Shown here: piece after piece, positions 35,590 to 44,951 of the stretch
Numbering within the stretch: the first letter of the stretch is position 1
Layout: the number at the start of each line of letters is the position of its first letter
Source of the DNA: Crocinitomicaceae bacterium
GTDB taxonomy: Bacteria; Bacteroidota; Bacteroidia; Flavobacteriales_D; Crocinitomicaceae
DNA length: 64,000 bases
Direction of reading: 5' to 3'
NCBI GenBank assembly: GCA_028689775.1
Contig: JAQVCM010000002.1
Coordinates: 1 to 64,000, forward strand
Notes under the pieces: generated by a model
Told to the model about the DNA's origin: nothing
Seen by the model: only the letters and a program-made list of their open reading frames with translations
Database searches by the model: none
Position numbers and translations under genes: made by a program

Positions 35590-36642
35590 ATGACTTTATT
35601 ATTAGTTTACCTTTTTACAGCGCTCATTGTTTCCTTTATCTGTTCGATCATGGAAGCCGTATTGCTCTCCGTTTCCATTCCTTATTTGAAGTCAAAATCG
35701 AATGATGGAGACAAAAATGCGGATGCAATGATACTTCTCAAACAGGATATTGACAAACCATTATCTGCTATTTTATCGTTGAATACGGTGGCGCATACTG
35801 TTGGTGCCGCGGGAGTTGGTGCACAAGCGACATTTGTATTTGGAGAAGCTTATTTTGGAATCGTTTCCGCTATTTTAACCGTTCTGATTTTAGTTTTGAC
35901 AGAAATTATTCCCAAAACATTGGGTGCAAATTACAACAGAGAACTTGTTGGTGTAACTTCAAAAACAATCAAAGGAATGATCATCATCATCTATCCACTT
36001 GTTTGGCTTTCCTCTATCTTGACAAAATTACTTTCGAGAGACAAGTCGCAGTTGACAACCAGTAGAGAAGAAATATCTGCATTGGCGAGTATTGGAATGC
36101 AAGAGGGAATTTTTGCAGATAAAGAGAATAAAATCATACAAAATCTAATCAAACTGAAAAGCTTAAAAATCAAGACGGTTATGACACCCCGAATCGTTGT
36201 GGTTACTGCTGATGAAGAAATGACTTTGCAAGAATTTCTAAAAAACAAAGAATTTTTACATTTCTCAAGAATCCCAATTTACCAAGGAAATAAAGACAAC
36301 ATTACAGGCTATATTTTTAGAGAATTGGTCTTTGAAAAATTAGCAGAAGATCAATTTGATTTAAAACTCAAAGACATCAAACGAGAAATTGTCATCTTCT
36401 CCAAACACAAAGTTCTGTTTGACGCCTGGGATGAATTGCTGCATAAAAAAGAACACATTTCATTGGTCATTGATGAATATGGTGGAATGGATGGCATCAC
36501 GACCTTGGAAGACATCATCGAAACTTTGCTTGGTTTTGAAATTTTAGATGAGAAAGACAAAGTAGAAGACATGCAGCAATATGCCAGAAAAAGATGGCAA
36601 GAAAAGCAAAAAAAGTATGAGATTTTGAACAAGCAAGAATGA
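35590..36642 (+). CDS. CNNM/CorC-type membrane protein with CBS domains
   Basis: 350 residues. The DUF21/CNNM membrane domain (about 1-170) has SIMEAVLLSVS near residue 20 and TEIIPKTLGANYNR near 107-120, the family signature. A CBS pair follows (about 195-320: VMTPRIVVVTADEEMTLQEF and ISLVIDEYGGMDGITTLEDI). The C-terminal CorC/HlyC domain of longer relatives is absent. It is probably an inner-membrane magnesium/cation transporter or regulator. Single gene, followed by the large repeat array. Confidence 0.85.
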   Translation: MTLLLVYLFTALIVSFICSIMEAVLLSVSIPYLKSKSNDGDKNADAMILLKQDIDKPLSAILSLNTVAHTVGAAGVGAQATFVFGEAYFGIVSAILTVLILVLTEIIPKTLGANYNRELVGVTSKTIKGMIIIIYPLVWLSSILTKLLSRDKSQLTTSREEISALASIGMQEGIFADKENKIIQNLIKLKSLKIKTVMTPRIVVVTADEEMTLQEFLKNKEFLHFSRIPIYQGNKDNITGYIFRELVFEKLAEDQFDLKLKDIKREIVIFSKHKVLFDAWDELLHKKEHISLVIDEYGGMDGITTLEDIIETLLGFEILDEKDKVEDMQQYARKRWQEKQKKYEILNKQE

Positions 36643-36649
36643 GTTCAAT

Positions 36650-37637
36650 TCATTATTAAAATTTCAAAACATTGATGTTCAATTGTAATGGGTTTTAATA
36701 CAATCATTTTCAATTAGAATGCATTTTCAATTGGAATGGGTTTTAACCCATTCATTAAAATTCAAAAAGAATTATCGGCTTTAGCCAAAACTACTCCTCA
36801 ATTATAATAGAGAAATTTGAGTGGAAATTTTTTGGCTAAAGCCAATGTAGGGCATTTATTTCAGTTGCCTACAGCTTTAGCTGTAGGCAATTGATAAGGC
36901 GCTTTCAAGATCATAATAGAAATTTAATTTAGAGAATTGATTAATAATTGACATTGCAAAACATTGATATTCAATTGGAATGGGTTGTAATACAATTTCA
37001 TTCAATTACAATTGAGTTTTAATTGGAATTAATTCCAATACAATCATTTTCGATTGGTGTAAACCTAATGAATTGATATACAAACAGAAAAGATTTATAA
37101 TTGGAATTGATTTCAATACAATCAAATTCAATTATAATGCATTTTCAATTGGAATGGGTTTTAACCCATTCATTAAAATTCAAAAAGGATTCTCGGCTTT
37201 AGCCAAAACTACTCCTCAATTATAATAGAGAAATTTGAGTGGAAATTTTTTGGCTAAAGCCAATGTAGGGCATTTATTTCAGTTGCCTACAGCCTAAAGC
37301 TGTAGGCAATTGATAAGGCGCTTTCAAGATCATAATAGAAATTTAATTTAGAGAATTGATTAATAATTGACATTGCAAAACATTGATATTCAATTGGAAT
37401 GGGTTGTAATACAATTTCATTCAATTACAATTGAGTTTTAATTGGAATTAATTCCAATACAATCATTTTCGATTGGTGTAAACCTAATGAATTGATATAC
37501 AAACAGAAAAGATTTATAATTGGAATTGATTTCAATACAATCAAATTCAATTATAATGCATTTTCAATTGGAATGGGTTTTAACCCATTCATTAAAAAAT
37601 CAAAAAGGATTCTCGGCTTTAGCCAAAACTACTCCTC
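36650..37637. repeat. 418-bp tandem repeat, about 2.2 copies, hairpin-rich
   Basis: Units begin gcattttcaattggaatggg at 36721, 37139 and 37558 (period 418-419 bp). The third unit is cut at about 37637, at the stop of the NtrC-type gene; 36650-36720 is a diverged fragment of the same vocabulary. Inside each unit are ggctttagcc/ggctaaagcc inverted repeats, the hairpin ttgcctacagc-ttta-gctgtaggcaa (36863-36888 in unit 1; loop altered in unit 2) and several aattggaat/attccaatt palindromes. The units are nearly identical, so the duplication is recent. No convincing coding sequence. Confidence 0.88.
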
Positions 37638-39021
37638 AAACCCCATATTTCTTCATTTTCGCATACAAGGTACTCCGATCAATATTCAACAAATTTGCTG
37701 TTTGTGATTTATTGCATCTGGTTTTCACAAGCATTTCTACAATCAATTGTTTTTCTTTCTGTTCTTGAATTAACTTCAAATCTGTTTCATTTGGCTGAAG
37801 AATTCTTGATTGCTTTGCTTGCACTAATTCAGCTGGCAAGCATTCCAGTCCAGGAATGGTGGTTTTGGACAGCAGAACGATTCTTTTGACCACATTTTTC
37901 AATTCGCGGACATTCCCTGGCCAGTCATAGTTTTTGAAAACCTCTACTACTTCCGCTGAAAAATGAGTTACGTTTTTATGAAGTTCGATGTTTGATTTTT
38001 CAATGAAAAAATCAATGAAAAGAAGTAAGTCTTCTCCCCTATTTCTCAAAGCTGGAACTTCGATTTTAAATTCATTCAATCGGAAATACAAATCTTCGCG
38101 AAACGTTTTATTTTCGGAATTTAATCGCAAATCTTCATTGGTTGCAGCGATAATACGAACATCTACCTTGACTTCTTTGTTACTTCCAATGGGTTGAATC
38201 AAGCGTTCTTGAAGTACTCTCAGTAGTTTAACCTGTACGTCATAGCTTAAATTTCCAATTTCATCTAGAAAAATAGTTCCGGTATGTGCCGCTTCAAACT
38301 TTCCTTTTTTATCTTCCAAAGCTCCCGTAAAAGAACCTTTCAAATGACCAAAAAGTTCACTTCCTGCTAGTTCTTTAGAAAGTGTACCGCAATCAATCGC
38401 TACAAATGGTTTGTCTTTTCGACTACTCAAATTGTGAATTCGATGTGCAATTTGTTCTTTTCCTGTTCCACTTTCGCCTTCAATGATTACCGACATTTCT
38501 GTAGGCGCGATCAATTCAATTTGTTCGGTCACGATTTTTGAAAGGTGATTCCTTCCAACTAAGAAATCTGCTTCATTCCCCTGATTTTTCTTCGTTGTAG
38601 CTTTTTTGTTTAGAGATTTAGATTCTTGATTTTCAATTATCTCCACCTCTAAATCCTTTTTTGCTTTTGTAAAAGCATGTGCAATAACTGCCAACAATTC
38701 CTCGTGATTAATAGGTTTGGTAATGTAATCAAACGCACCGTCTTTCATGGATTTAACTGCCAAACGAACGTCATCAAAACGTGTCATCATGATGAAAGCA
38801 GATTTCAATCCCATCTCTTTGGTTTTGGAAATGATGTCTAACCCTGTTCCATCACTCAATTTGTAATCAAGTAAAAGCAATCCATATTCTTTTTTTGAAA
38901 TACTCGTAATTGCATCAGCGACATTGGAATTACAATCCACTTGATATCCTTTTTTAGAAAGAAATTTCTCTAAAATGGTTACAAAGGTTAAATCATCATC
39001 AACGACTAAAATAGAATTCAT
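37636..39021 (-). CDS. sigma-54-dependent response regulator, NtrC family
   Basis: 461 residues. N-terminal receiver (phospho-acceptor Asp52 in LLLLDYKLSDG, Lys102 in YITKP), an AAA+ domain with Walker A GESGTGKE (182-189), the sigma-54 contact loop GSFTGA (229-234) and Walker B TIFLDEIG (249-256), and a Fis-type helix-turn-helix at the end (CNKSQTANLLNIDRSTLYAK). It activates sigma-54 promoters on phosphorylation. The hybrid kinase at 40395-42953 on the same strand is a candidate partner. Its stop sits at the edge of the 418-bp tandem repeats. Confidence 0.92.
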   Translation of the reverse strand: MNSILVVDDDLTFVTILEKFLSKKGYQVDCNSNVADAITSISKKEYGLLLLDYKLSDGTGLDIISKTKEMGLKSAFIMMTRFDDVRLAVKSMKDGAFDYITKPINHEELLAVIAHAFTKAKKDLEVEIIENQESKSLNKKATTKKNQGNEADFLVGRNHLSKIVTEQIELIAPTEMSVIIEGESGTGKEQIAHRIHNLSSRKDKPFVAIDCGTLSKELAGSELFGHLKGSFTGALEDKKGKFEAAHTGTIFLDEIGNLSYDVQVKLLRVLQERLIQPIGSNKEVKVDVRIIAATNEDLRLNSENKTFREDLYFRLNEFKIEVPALRNRGEDLLLFIDFFIEKSNIELHKNVTHFSAEVVEVFKNYDWPGNVRELKNVVKRIVLLSKTTIPGLECLPAELVQAKQSRILQPNETDLKLIQEQKEKQLIVEMLVKTRCNKSQTANLLNIDRSTLYAKMKKYGV

Positions 39022-39052
39022 AGGTTCCTAAATGTTGTATCTTCAAAAATAG

Positions 39053-39081
39053 AAAAAGCCAGCGTTAAACACTGGCTTTTT
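39053..39081 (-). terminator. terminator after the 112-residue exported-protein gene
   Basis: AAAAAGCCAG and CTGGCTTTTT form a 10-bp stem with loop cgttaaaca. It lies 50 bp past the stop at 39134 and just upstream of the NtrC-type gene, separating the two units. Confidence 0.75.
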
Positions 39082-39133
39082 AGGCATTTTTGTGAAACAA
39101 TTGCTTCACTTTTATTGGTATAATCGTTCGAGA

Positions 39134-39472
39134 TTAATCAATGGATGCTCCATTTTTATCAAACAATAAAGTCGCGGTTTCATCACCTTTAACAACTTCT
39201 ACTTGGTACAATGTTTTCGCATCTTTCTCTACGATCCACGCTTTTTTAGCTTCCCATCCTTTGTATGCATCTGAAGTTAATGCGTTTTTTACTGCTTCTG
39301 GAAGCTCACTCACTTTAATTTCTTTGTCTGCATCTACCACATCAGCTGCAGCAATTATTTTTGCTTCTTCAACTTGAACTGCAGCGGATTCATTGATTGC
39401 AGTTTGTCCGAAAGTTACAGGTGCCAATGCTATCGCGATTACTCCTGTCATTAAAAATTTACCTAGTTTCAT
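39134..39472 (-). CDS. small exported protein, PepSY-like, paralog 1
   Basis: 112 residues: signal peptide (FLMTGVIAIALAPVTFGQ), an acidic linker, then a ~60-residue domain with ELPEAVKNALTSDAYKGWEA, YQVEVVKGDETATLLFDKNG. The domain matches the 106-residue protein at 39924 (ELPEAVQQSIKVNAY, YKVEVSKEGEKSVLYYHENG). The pattern resembles PepSY-like periplasmic domains of Bacteroidota that occur near two-component systems. Probable periplasmic location, role unknown. Confidence 0.7.
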   Translation of the reverse strand: MKLGKFLMTGVIAIALAPVTFGQTAINESAAVQVEEAKIIAAADVVDADKEIKVSELPEAVKNALTSDAYKGWEAKKAWIVEKDAKTLYQVEVVKGDETATLLFDKNGASID

Positions 39473-39649
39473 AATATTTGTGTTTTAATGTTTATCTGCT
39501 TTGGGTATTACGAAAGCTATGCCAAACCACATAAAACATTGAACAACAATAAATTGAATATTTGAACATGTTTTACAACTGTAGTAAAACGCAACACATT
39601 GTGTGTGAGTTCAACGAACTAATCCAACAACAAATGATTTCTATAAAAC

Positions 39650-39679
39650 AAAAAAGTCAGAGTAGAATCTGACTTTTTT
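39650..39679 (-). terminator. hairpin terminator in the gap between the two PepSY-like genes
   Basis: AAAAAGTCAGA and TCTGACTTTTT form an 11-bp stem with loop gtagaa. Its position fits a terminator of a now decayed gene at about 39690-39850. Confidence 0.65.
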
Positions 39680-39689
39680 AGCATTAAGA

Positions 39690-39850
39690 AATACGCTACT
39701 ATCTCTCAACTTTATTTCTTCTTACTTCGTAATGGAAGCTAATTTTTTCACCGTTTTGCTTCGCTTGAGCTAATTAAGCGCAGCTATATTTGTTGTGGTG
39801 TCTGATCTTCATTGATCACTTCAATTGCTTTGAATATTTTACCGCTTTTT
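39690..39850 (-). pseudogene. possible decayed third member or other gene remnant
   Basis: Minus-strand frames read GKIFKAIEVINEDQTPQQI then stop, and in another frame AQAKQNGEKISFHYEVRRNK then stop. The pieces are short and lie between two terminators with no start codon or promoter. The second piece loosely recalls the EGEKSVLYYHENGK end of the paralogs. It is either a frameshifted remnant of a third copy or chance; I lean weakly to a remnant. The rest of the 39473-39923 gap shows only the terminators. Confidence 0.22.
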
Positions 39851-39860
39851 TAAAAAAATA

Positions 39861-39889
39861 AAAAAGTCAAAACCGAAGTTCTGACTTTT
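39861..39889 (-). terminator. terminator after the 106-residue exported-protein gene
   Basis: aaaaagtca ... tgactttt stem extended by aaac/gtt around cgaa, with a T-rich run (complement of aaaaaaataaaaa) on the minus strand, 35 bp past the stop at 39924. Confidence 0.7.
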
Positions 39890-39923
39890 AAGAATCAATA
39901 TACTAACACATAAACCTTACGTC

Positions 39924-40244
39924 TTACTTTGACATGTCGCAAGATTTCCCGTTTTCATGATAATATAAAACGGATTTTTCTCCTTCTTTGGAAACCTCAA
40001 CTTTGTAAATTTTCTCGTCTCCTTTGTACATGTAAAATGCTCTTTCTGCAGTGTATGCATTCACTTTGATTGATTGTTGCACTGCTTCTGGAAGTTCTTC
40101 AATTTTCATTGATGTTGGTTCTGCATCTTCACTAAGAACAATTTTGTTGATGAATTCTGGACTGTTATTCGTTGCGAAAGCACTTGTTGAACTTAACATC
40201 GCTGATGCAATAATTCCGGATAAAATTAATTTTGAGATTTTCAT
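39924..40244 (-). CDS. small exported protein, PepSY-like, paralog 2
   Basis: 106 residues: signal peptide (LILSGIIASAMLSSTSAFA), then the same domain as the 112-residue protein: MKIEELPEAVQQSIKVNAYT, YKVEVSKEGEKSVLYYHENG. The paralogs lie in tandem between the NtrC-type regulator and the hybrid kinase, all on the minus strand. A role as periplasmic modulators or targets of that signalling pair is inference from position. Confidence 0.7.
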   Translation of the reverse strand: MKISKLILSGIIASAMLSSTSAFATNNSPEFINKIVLSEDAEPTSMKIEELPEAVQQSIKVNAYTAERAFYMYKGDEKIYKVEVSKEGEKSVLYYHENGKSCDMSK

Positions 40245-40394
40245 ATTTTTTGTTTTAAGGGGTTTCTATCTATCTCTTAACGAAAGTCATTCCATTAAGA
40301 TCAAACCGCTAATAATCAAGTGGATGTTAAAATAAAAGGAATTTCTAACTGTGGTAAAATCCTACAGATTGCGACATGACGCTACAAATCAACC

Positions 40395-42953
40395 CTACAA
40401 ATCACTCGATTTACTCTCAATATCAGCTTTCAATTCTTTCAATTTATTTTGAATTAGGTCTTGCGAATGCATCCAGTTTTCATACAAAGATTGAATTTTC
40501 TCTATTGAAAACTCACTGGTTTCGTTTCTTAAATCTGCTTCAATTCCGCTCGTATCTTGGCTTAAAGAAAGATCTACTTGTAAAAAGCGAGAAGAAAGTT
40601 GGTGAATAACAAAAGCTACATTGTCTTTGTTTTGCTCCTGAATTGCTTGAAATAAAGCTTTTAAAGATTTGTCGTTTTCGGAAACGATGACCTCTAAAAT
40701 TTCAATTAAATCTGTTGGATTATCGCCAACATAATTTTTAAGTGATTGAAATTGAATTGAATCAATAGAAATACTGGATTCTTGTTCTACGTGAAAATCA
40801 TTCAGCTCAACTTCTAAAATAGTCGCAATTTGACTTAAAAAATAAAATGCATCAAACGGCTTGAAAATCACTTTGTCAAAGGATTGAAATTCTCTTTTTT
40901 CAACTTCATCCAACATCGCGTTGGCAGTAGCGATCATCGTTTTAGGCATTTTCTCTTTGCGAGCTTTCAAGTAATTCAAAAATTGATAACCTGACATTTC
41001 GGGCATTCTGTAGTCGATGATGAGCAAATCAAAACTACCATACAAGGCTTCAGAAAATGCTTCTTTCGGATTATTAAAGATGGTTATTTGCGCATTCGTT
41101 GGCGCTAAAATTCGCTCATAAAGAGAGGTGATTAATTCATCATCATCTATAATCAAAATTGATTTTTCAAGAAAAACATTCGCAAACTGAGCCACTGTTT
41201 TATTATTTTCAGCAGGTAATCTCCTCTTCTCTACTTTTTCAAATTCGAAAGACAAGGTAAAAGTAGTTCCTTTCTCGGCCTCACTTTGAAGGTGCAGTTT
41301 TCCAGAAAGTAGTTGAACCAATTTCTTTACAATACCAAGTCCCAAACCAGTTCCTTTCATTCGATTTTGGTGGGTTCCAGCTTGCTGAAAATCATCAAAA
41401 ACGTGCGCTTGTTCTTCCATACTCATTCCAATTCCCGAATCAACTATTTTAAAAATACATTGATTTTGATTTGCGACCTCACGAGTATCGACGACAAGAG
41501 AAACAAATCCATTGGAAGTAAACTTAAGCGAATTGTGAAGTAAATTATAGAGTATTTGTTGAATTCGCTGTTCATCGGATTGAATATAAATCGGATGTTT
41601 TGGTAAGTCAAAAATTGGTTTTAGTCCTTTTTGTTCGATCAGAGGAACAAAGTTATTTTGAATTTTCTGAAGCGTTTTTGTCAGATCAAATAACTCTTCG
41701 TGGATGTCAATTACACCCATATTAATCTTAGCGACATCCAAGATTTCATTGGTCATTTGATACAAATAATTGGCGGAAGACTGAATTGCTCGAATGTTTT
41801 TATCATCTCCATCCAATAAATCTACATACCCAATAATCGAAGTCAATGGCGTTCGGATTTCATGACTCATCGTATTCAAAAACCGTTGTTTTTCTTCGGC
41901 GTGCCGAACAGCTTCTTCTTCTTTAATTTTCAATGATTTTTGATATTCCACATTGCGATTGATGTCTTTGAAAAAGCGATAAATCAAAACAATTGAGAAA
42001 AGTGTAAATCCAAGAATGGTAAACAACAAGACCGTAGCTTGGTTACTCGTTTCAGACTTTAAATCAGCCAAATAATCTTCATAAGAAGCATATTGCTGCA
42101 AAATGAAGTTGTTGATGATGTTTTCAATTTCCTTGTTGATATTGTAATTCAACTCATAAATCTCTTTTTCAACCGCTTGCACATTGTCGATGTATCGAAT
42201 TCTTCTCAGTTGAATTTTTTCAAACAACGCAAACAAATCAATATTTGATTGAAGTGCCTTCACTTGGTTAACTGTATCTATTTTTTGCTGAACCATCGTA
42301 TCCAAAAAAACGGGAGATCTTGGTTCTAAAGTAGGTTGATTTGGAGTGATTACTTTCTTTTTGTCTTTGCTTTTAAACAAGCGCTGAAAAATACCTTTGT
42401 CCGAATTATCTTCCAGAATAATACTTGGCTTGTTGACGAAAATCTTGTTTTCGCGAATGTAAGAGGTAATCTGATTGGTGACAATAATTGAATCTTTCTC
42501 GGAAATTAATTTGTTTTTAAATTCATCCTGGATGGCTTTCTCCAAGGAAAATACAAAATCATTTTCACCCGAATCTCGCAAAGACTTTAATTCAAAGTTT
42601 TTAAGTTTCAATTCGTGAAGCATCTTTGGAATGGTATCCAAATTATCATTGGTAGCAACCTTTAATTTTTGACTTTCCAATTGAATTTTGACAATGTTCT
42701 CTTCTACATTCTGAATAATAGAATCGATGTACAAGCTCGATAATTGCAAGGTATCGTTCAAATACTGATTATTTAATGTATTGATGTCCAGCGTCAAACT
42801 CTTTAACAAGCGCGTTTGTTGTTGTGGTTCAAATTGTGTCTGAACTTTCTTCTTTAATTGACTGATGCTCAGAAAGAAATACGCACCTAAAGCTGTCAAC
42901 AAAACAGTTGTAATTACAAAAAATAACCAGGTTTTCCCTTTCAATCCAAACAT
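40395..42953 (-). CDS. hybrid sensor histidine kinase with receiver and Hpt domains
   Basis: 852 residues. Two membrane helices (about 10-30 and 306-326) enclose a ~275-residue helical periplasmic sensor with no named fold. A HisKA domain follows with His364 (NTMSHEIRTPLTSIIGYVDL), then a HATPase with the G1/G2 boxes DSGIGMSMEEQAHVF and GTGLGLGIVKKLV. A receiver (SILIIDDDELITSLYE, Asp in LLIIDYRMPEMSG) and a C-terminal Hpt domain (FVIHQLSSRF, phospho-His) complete a full phosphorelay in one chain. The NtrC-type protein downstream is a plausible output. Confidence 0.92.
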   Translation of the reverse strand: MFGLKGKTWLFFVITTVLLTALGAYFFLSISQLKKKVQTQFEPQQQTRLLKSLTLDINTLNNQYLNDTLQLSSLYIDSIIQNVEENIVKIQLESQKLKVATNDNLDTIPKMLHELKLKNFELKSLRDSGENDFVFSLEKAIQDEFKNKLISEKDSIIVTNQITSYIRENKIFVNKPSIILEDNSDKGIFQRLFKSKDKKKVITPNQPTLEPRSPVFLDTMVQQKIDTVNQVKALQSNIDLFALFEKIQLRRIRYIDNVQAVEKEIYELNYNINKEIENIINNFILQQYASYEDYLADLKSETSNQATVLLFTILGFTLFSIVLIYRFFKDINRNVEYQKSLKIKEEEAVRHAEEKQRFLNTMSHEIRTPLTSIIGYVDLLDGDDKNIRAIQSSANYLYQMTNEILDVAKINMGVIDIHEELFDLTKTLQKIQNNFVPLIEQKGLKPIFDLPKHPIYIQSDEQRIQQILYNLLHNSLKFTSNGFVSLVVDTREVANQNQCIFKIVDSGIGMSMEEQAHVFDDFQQAGTHQNRMKGTGLGLGIVKKLVQLLSGKLHLQSEAEKGTTFTLSFEFEKVEKRRLPAENNKTVAQFANVFLEKSILIIDDDELITSLYERILAPTNAQITIFNNPKEAFSEALYGSFDLLIIDYRMPEMSGYQFLNYLKARKEKMPKTMIATANAMLDEVEKREFQSFDKVIFKPFDAFYFLSQIATILEVELNDFHVEQESSISIDSIQFQSLKNYVGDNPTDLIEILEVIVSENDKSLKALFQAIQEQNKDNVAFVIHQLSSRFLQVDLSLSQDTSGIEADLRNETSEFSIEKIQSLYENWMHSQDLIQNKLKELKADIESKSSDL

Positions 42954-43204
42954 ATACTGAGGTCCAATTCAAGTTTAAATATCCAATTTATAAATTAAAG
43001 AAACTGATTTTTGAGATTTTTTGGCTTTTGCAGGACTTCCATTCATGATCCTCTAAATGCTTCCGCAAAGAGGATAAATTGGGATTGAAAGATGTTCATT
43101 AGTTCAAAGAAACTCTCAAAATTTGCACATTATACGCTTAAAATAAACCGAATATTTAACTTTCAATTAGGATTTTCAAGCTGATGCTTTTCTCATTAAA
43201 ACTC

Positions 43205-43212
43205 TAACTTTG
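43205..43212 (+). promoter_or_regulatory. -7 element of the MFS pump gene
   Basis: TAACTTTG, 19 bp before the ATG at 43231. It covers the TTG at 43210 that would otherwise extend the reading frame, so translation must begin at 43231. Confidence 0.55.
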
Positions 43213-43230
43213 CGTTTTTATAAAAATCAG

Positions 43231-44727
43231 ATGAAAGAAGAACAAAAAGGCTTACGCAAAAACTGGATTCTGGCCGCACTGATGTTAACCATGGTGCTTG
43301 CTGCAATGGACAACACCATTGTCGCGACAGCAATTCCTCAAATCGTTGGCGATCTCGGTGGATTTTCTTTGTTTAGTTGGTTGTTTTCGATTTACTTACT
43401 GATTCAAACCATTACCATTCCACTTTATGGCAAATTAGCTGATTTATATGGTAGAAAACCAATCATTATTTTTGGAATTATCATTTTCTTAATCGGTTCT
43501 GCTGCTTGCGGTTTCGCGTGGAACATGCAGTCCTTGATTGCATTTAGAGGAATCCAAGCAGTTGGAGCAGGGGCAATTATGGCAACTGTAAACACCATCG
43601 CTGGAGATATTTATACGATCGAAGAACGAGCTAAAATTCAAGGATGGCTTTCAAGCGTTTGGGGAATTTCAGCAATTTTAGGACCTTCACTGGGCGGTTT
43701 TTTAGCTGATTACGCTTCTTGGCATTGGATTTTCTTTATCAATATTCCTTTTGGAATTCTATCTATTTACATCATTGTCAAATTCTTGCACGAGAAAAAA
43801 CCGACTAAAAAACCAAAAATTGATTGGGGCGGGGCAATTTCAATGCTTTTAGCCGCAACCGTAATCATGTTCGGATTGTTACAAGGCGGTCAATCTTGGC
43901 CCTGGATTTCATTCCAAACTCTGGCCTTTTTGATTCTTAGCGCACTGTTGATTTACATTTCAATGCGTATTCAACGCAAAGCAGAAGAACCAATTTTACC
44001 GATTTGGGTATGGAAAAAGCGTGTTTTATTAGGCGCTAACCTCGCAACCATCGGAATGGGACTAATTATGATGGTTCCAAACATGTATTTGCCTGTATTT
44101 GCACAATCCGTAACAGGCGTTTCGGCAATCGCAGCGGGATTCATACTCGCGAGTATGAGCATTACGTGGCCCATTTCATCCACTTTTTCTGGTAGATTGT
44201 ATCTACGCATTGGTTTTAGAAATACAGCGCTAATTGGGATCTGTTTAGTCGGTATCGGAACTTTTGGATTCTATTTTGTTGAATTTCCCGGTCCAATTTG
44301 GAAATTAGTTGGAGTACAAATGCTAATGGGAGCCGGATTTGGATTGATTTCCACACCGCTTTTGGTTGGAGTTCAATCAACAGTTCATTACGAACAACGT
44401 GGTGTAGTAACCGGTGCTCACATGTTCTCCCGTTACTTCGGACAGAGTTTAGGAACAGCTATTTTTGCAGTAGTTTTCAATTATGGAATTACCCATAAAA
44501 TGGATTCTGCGCCAGCGAATATCAAGGAAAAACTTCCCCCGGTAAATCAATTGGTGGACGTCATGCAATCTAATGCAACGAGTTCTGAAATGAGATTATT
44601 TCTTCGAGAAGCATTTTTTGATGCTACGCATTTAGTTTTTATCGGATTGACAATCGCAGCAGTGATAACACTTTTTGTCATTCTCTGGACACCAGCAAAA
44701 TTTCCAATCATCAGAAAAGAAGACTAG
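43231..44727 (+). CDS. MFS drug-efflux transporter, DHA2 (14-helix) family
   Basis: About 498 residues, 14 predicted helices. Signatures: DNTIVATAIPQIVGDLGG (motif D1, helix 1), GKLADLYGRKP (motif A, loop 2-3), and the helix-5 motif C region GISAILGPSLGGFLADY. This is the EmrB/QacA-type drug:H+ antiporter group. It is a single gene, with no EmrA-like adaptor alongside. It is convergent with the S4-domain gene, with a MITE copy between the two. Confidence 0.88.
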   Translation: MKEEQKGLRKNWILAALMLTMVLAAMDNTIVATAIPQIVGDLGGFSLFSWLFSIYLLIQTITIPLYGKLADLYGRKPIIIFGIIIFLIGSAACGFAWNMQSLIAFRGIQAVGAGAIMATVNTIAGDIYTIEERAKIQGWLSSVWGISAILGPSLGGFLADYASWHWIFFINIPFGILSIYIIVKFLHEKKPTKKPKIDWGGAISMLLAATVIMFGLLQGGQSWPWISFQTLAFLILSALLIYISMRIQRKAEEPILPIWVWKKRVLLGANLATIGMGLIMMVPNMYLPVFAQSVTGVSAIAAGFILASMSITWPISSTFSGRLYLRIGFRNTALIGICLVGIGTFGFYFVEFPGPIWKLVGVQMLMGAGFGLISTPLLVGVQSTVHYEQRGVVTGAHMFSRYFGQSLGTAIFAVVFNYGITHKMDSAPANIKEKLPPVNQLVDVMQSNATSSEMRLFLREAFFDATHLVFIGLTIAAVITLFVILWTPAKFPIIRKED

Positions 44728-44743
44728 AAATCAGTCCATATAA

Positions 44744-44949
44744 ACCTGAATTCGATTGTAAAATTGAAATTTACACTTCAATGAATGAATATAATACGAG
44801 AAATTTTACATAAAAAATAGTGGCCCATTTCTATTTAAAATGACGAAGTAGAATGCCATTTATTGGAAAGCTGAACGACGAAGGATTTTGAATAGTTTAT
44901 GACACTTATAATCAGCGATATAAATTCGACGGGATAATCGAACTCAGGT
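44744..44949. mobile_element. MITE-like element, full copy D
   Basis: A 206-bp copy in the same orientation as copy A, with both ends (acctgaattcgatt ... aatcgaactcaggt) and the same interior (tgacgaagtagaatgccatt). It lies between two convergent genes, 16 bp after the MFS stop and 2 bp before the S4-protein stop. No target duplication is visible at its borders (tataa left, gatta right). It could act as a bidirectional terminator. Confidence 0.8.
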
Positions 44950-44951
44950 GA

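Noticed and set aside
37492-37768. Frames of 71 and 82 codons on the plus strand
   Set aside because: They start within the 418-bp repeat and run antisense through the NtrC-type gene; no family features.
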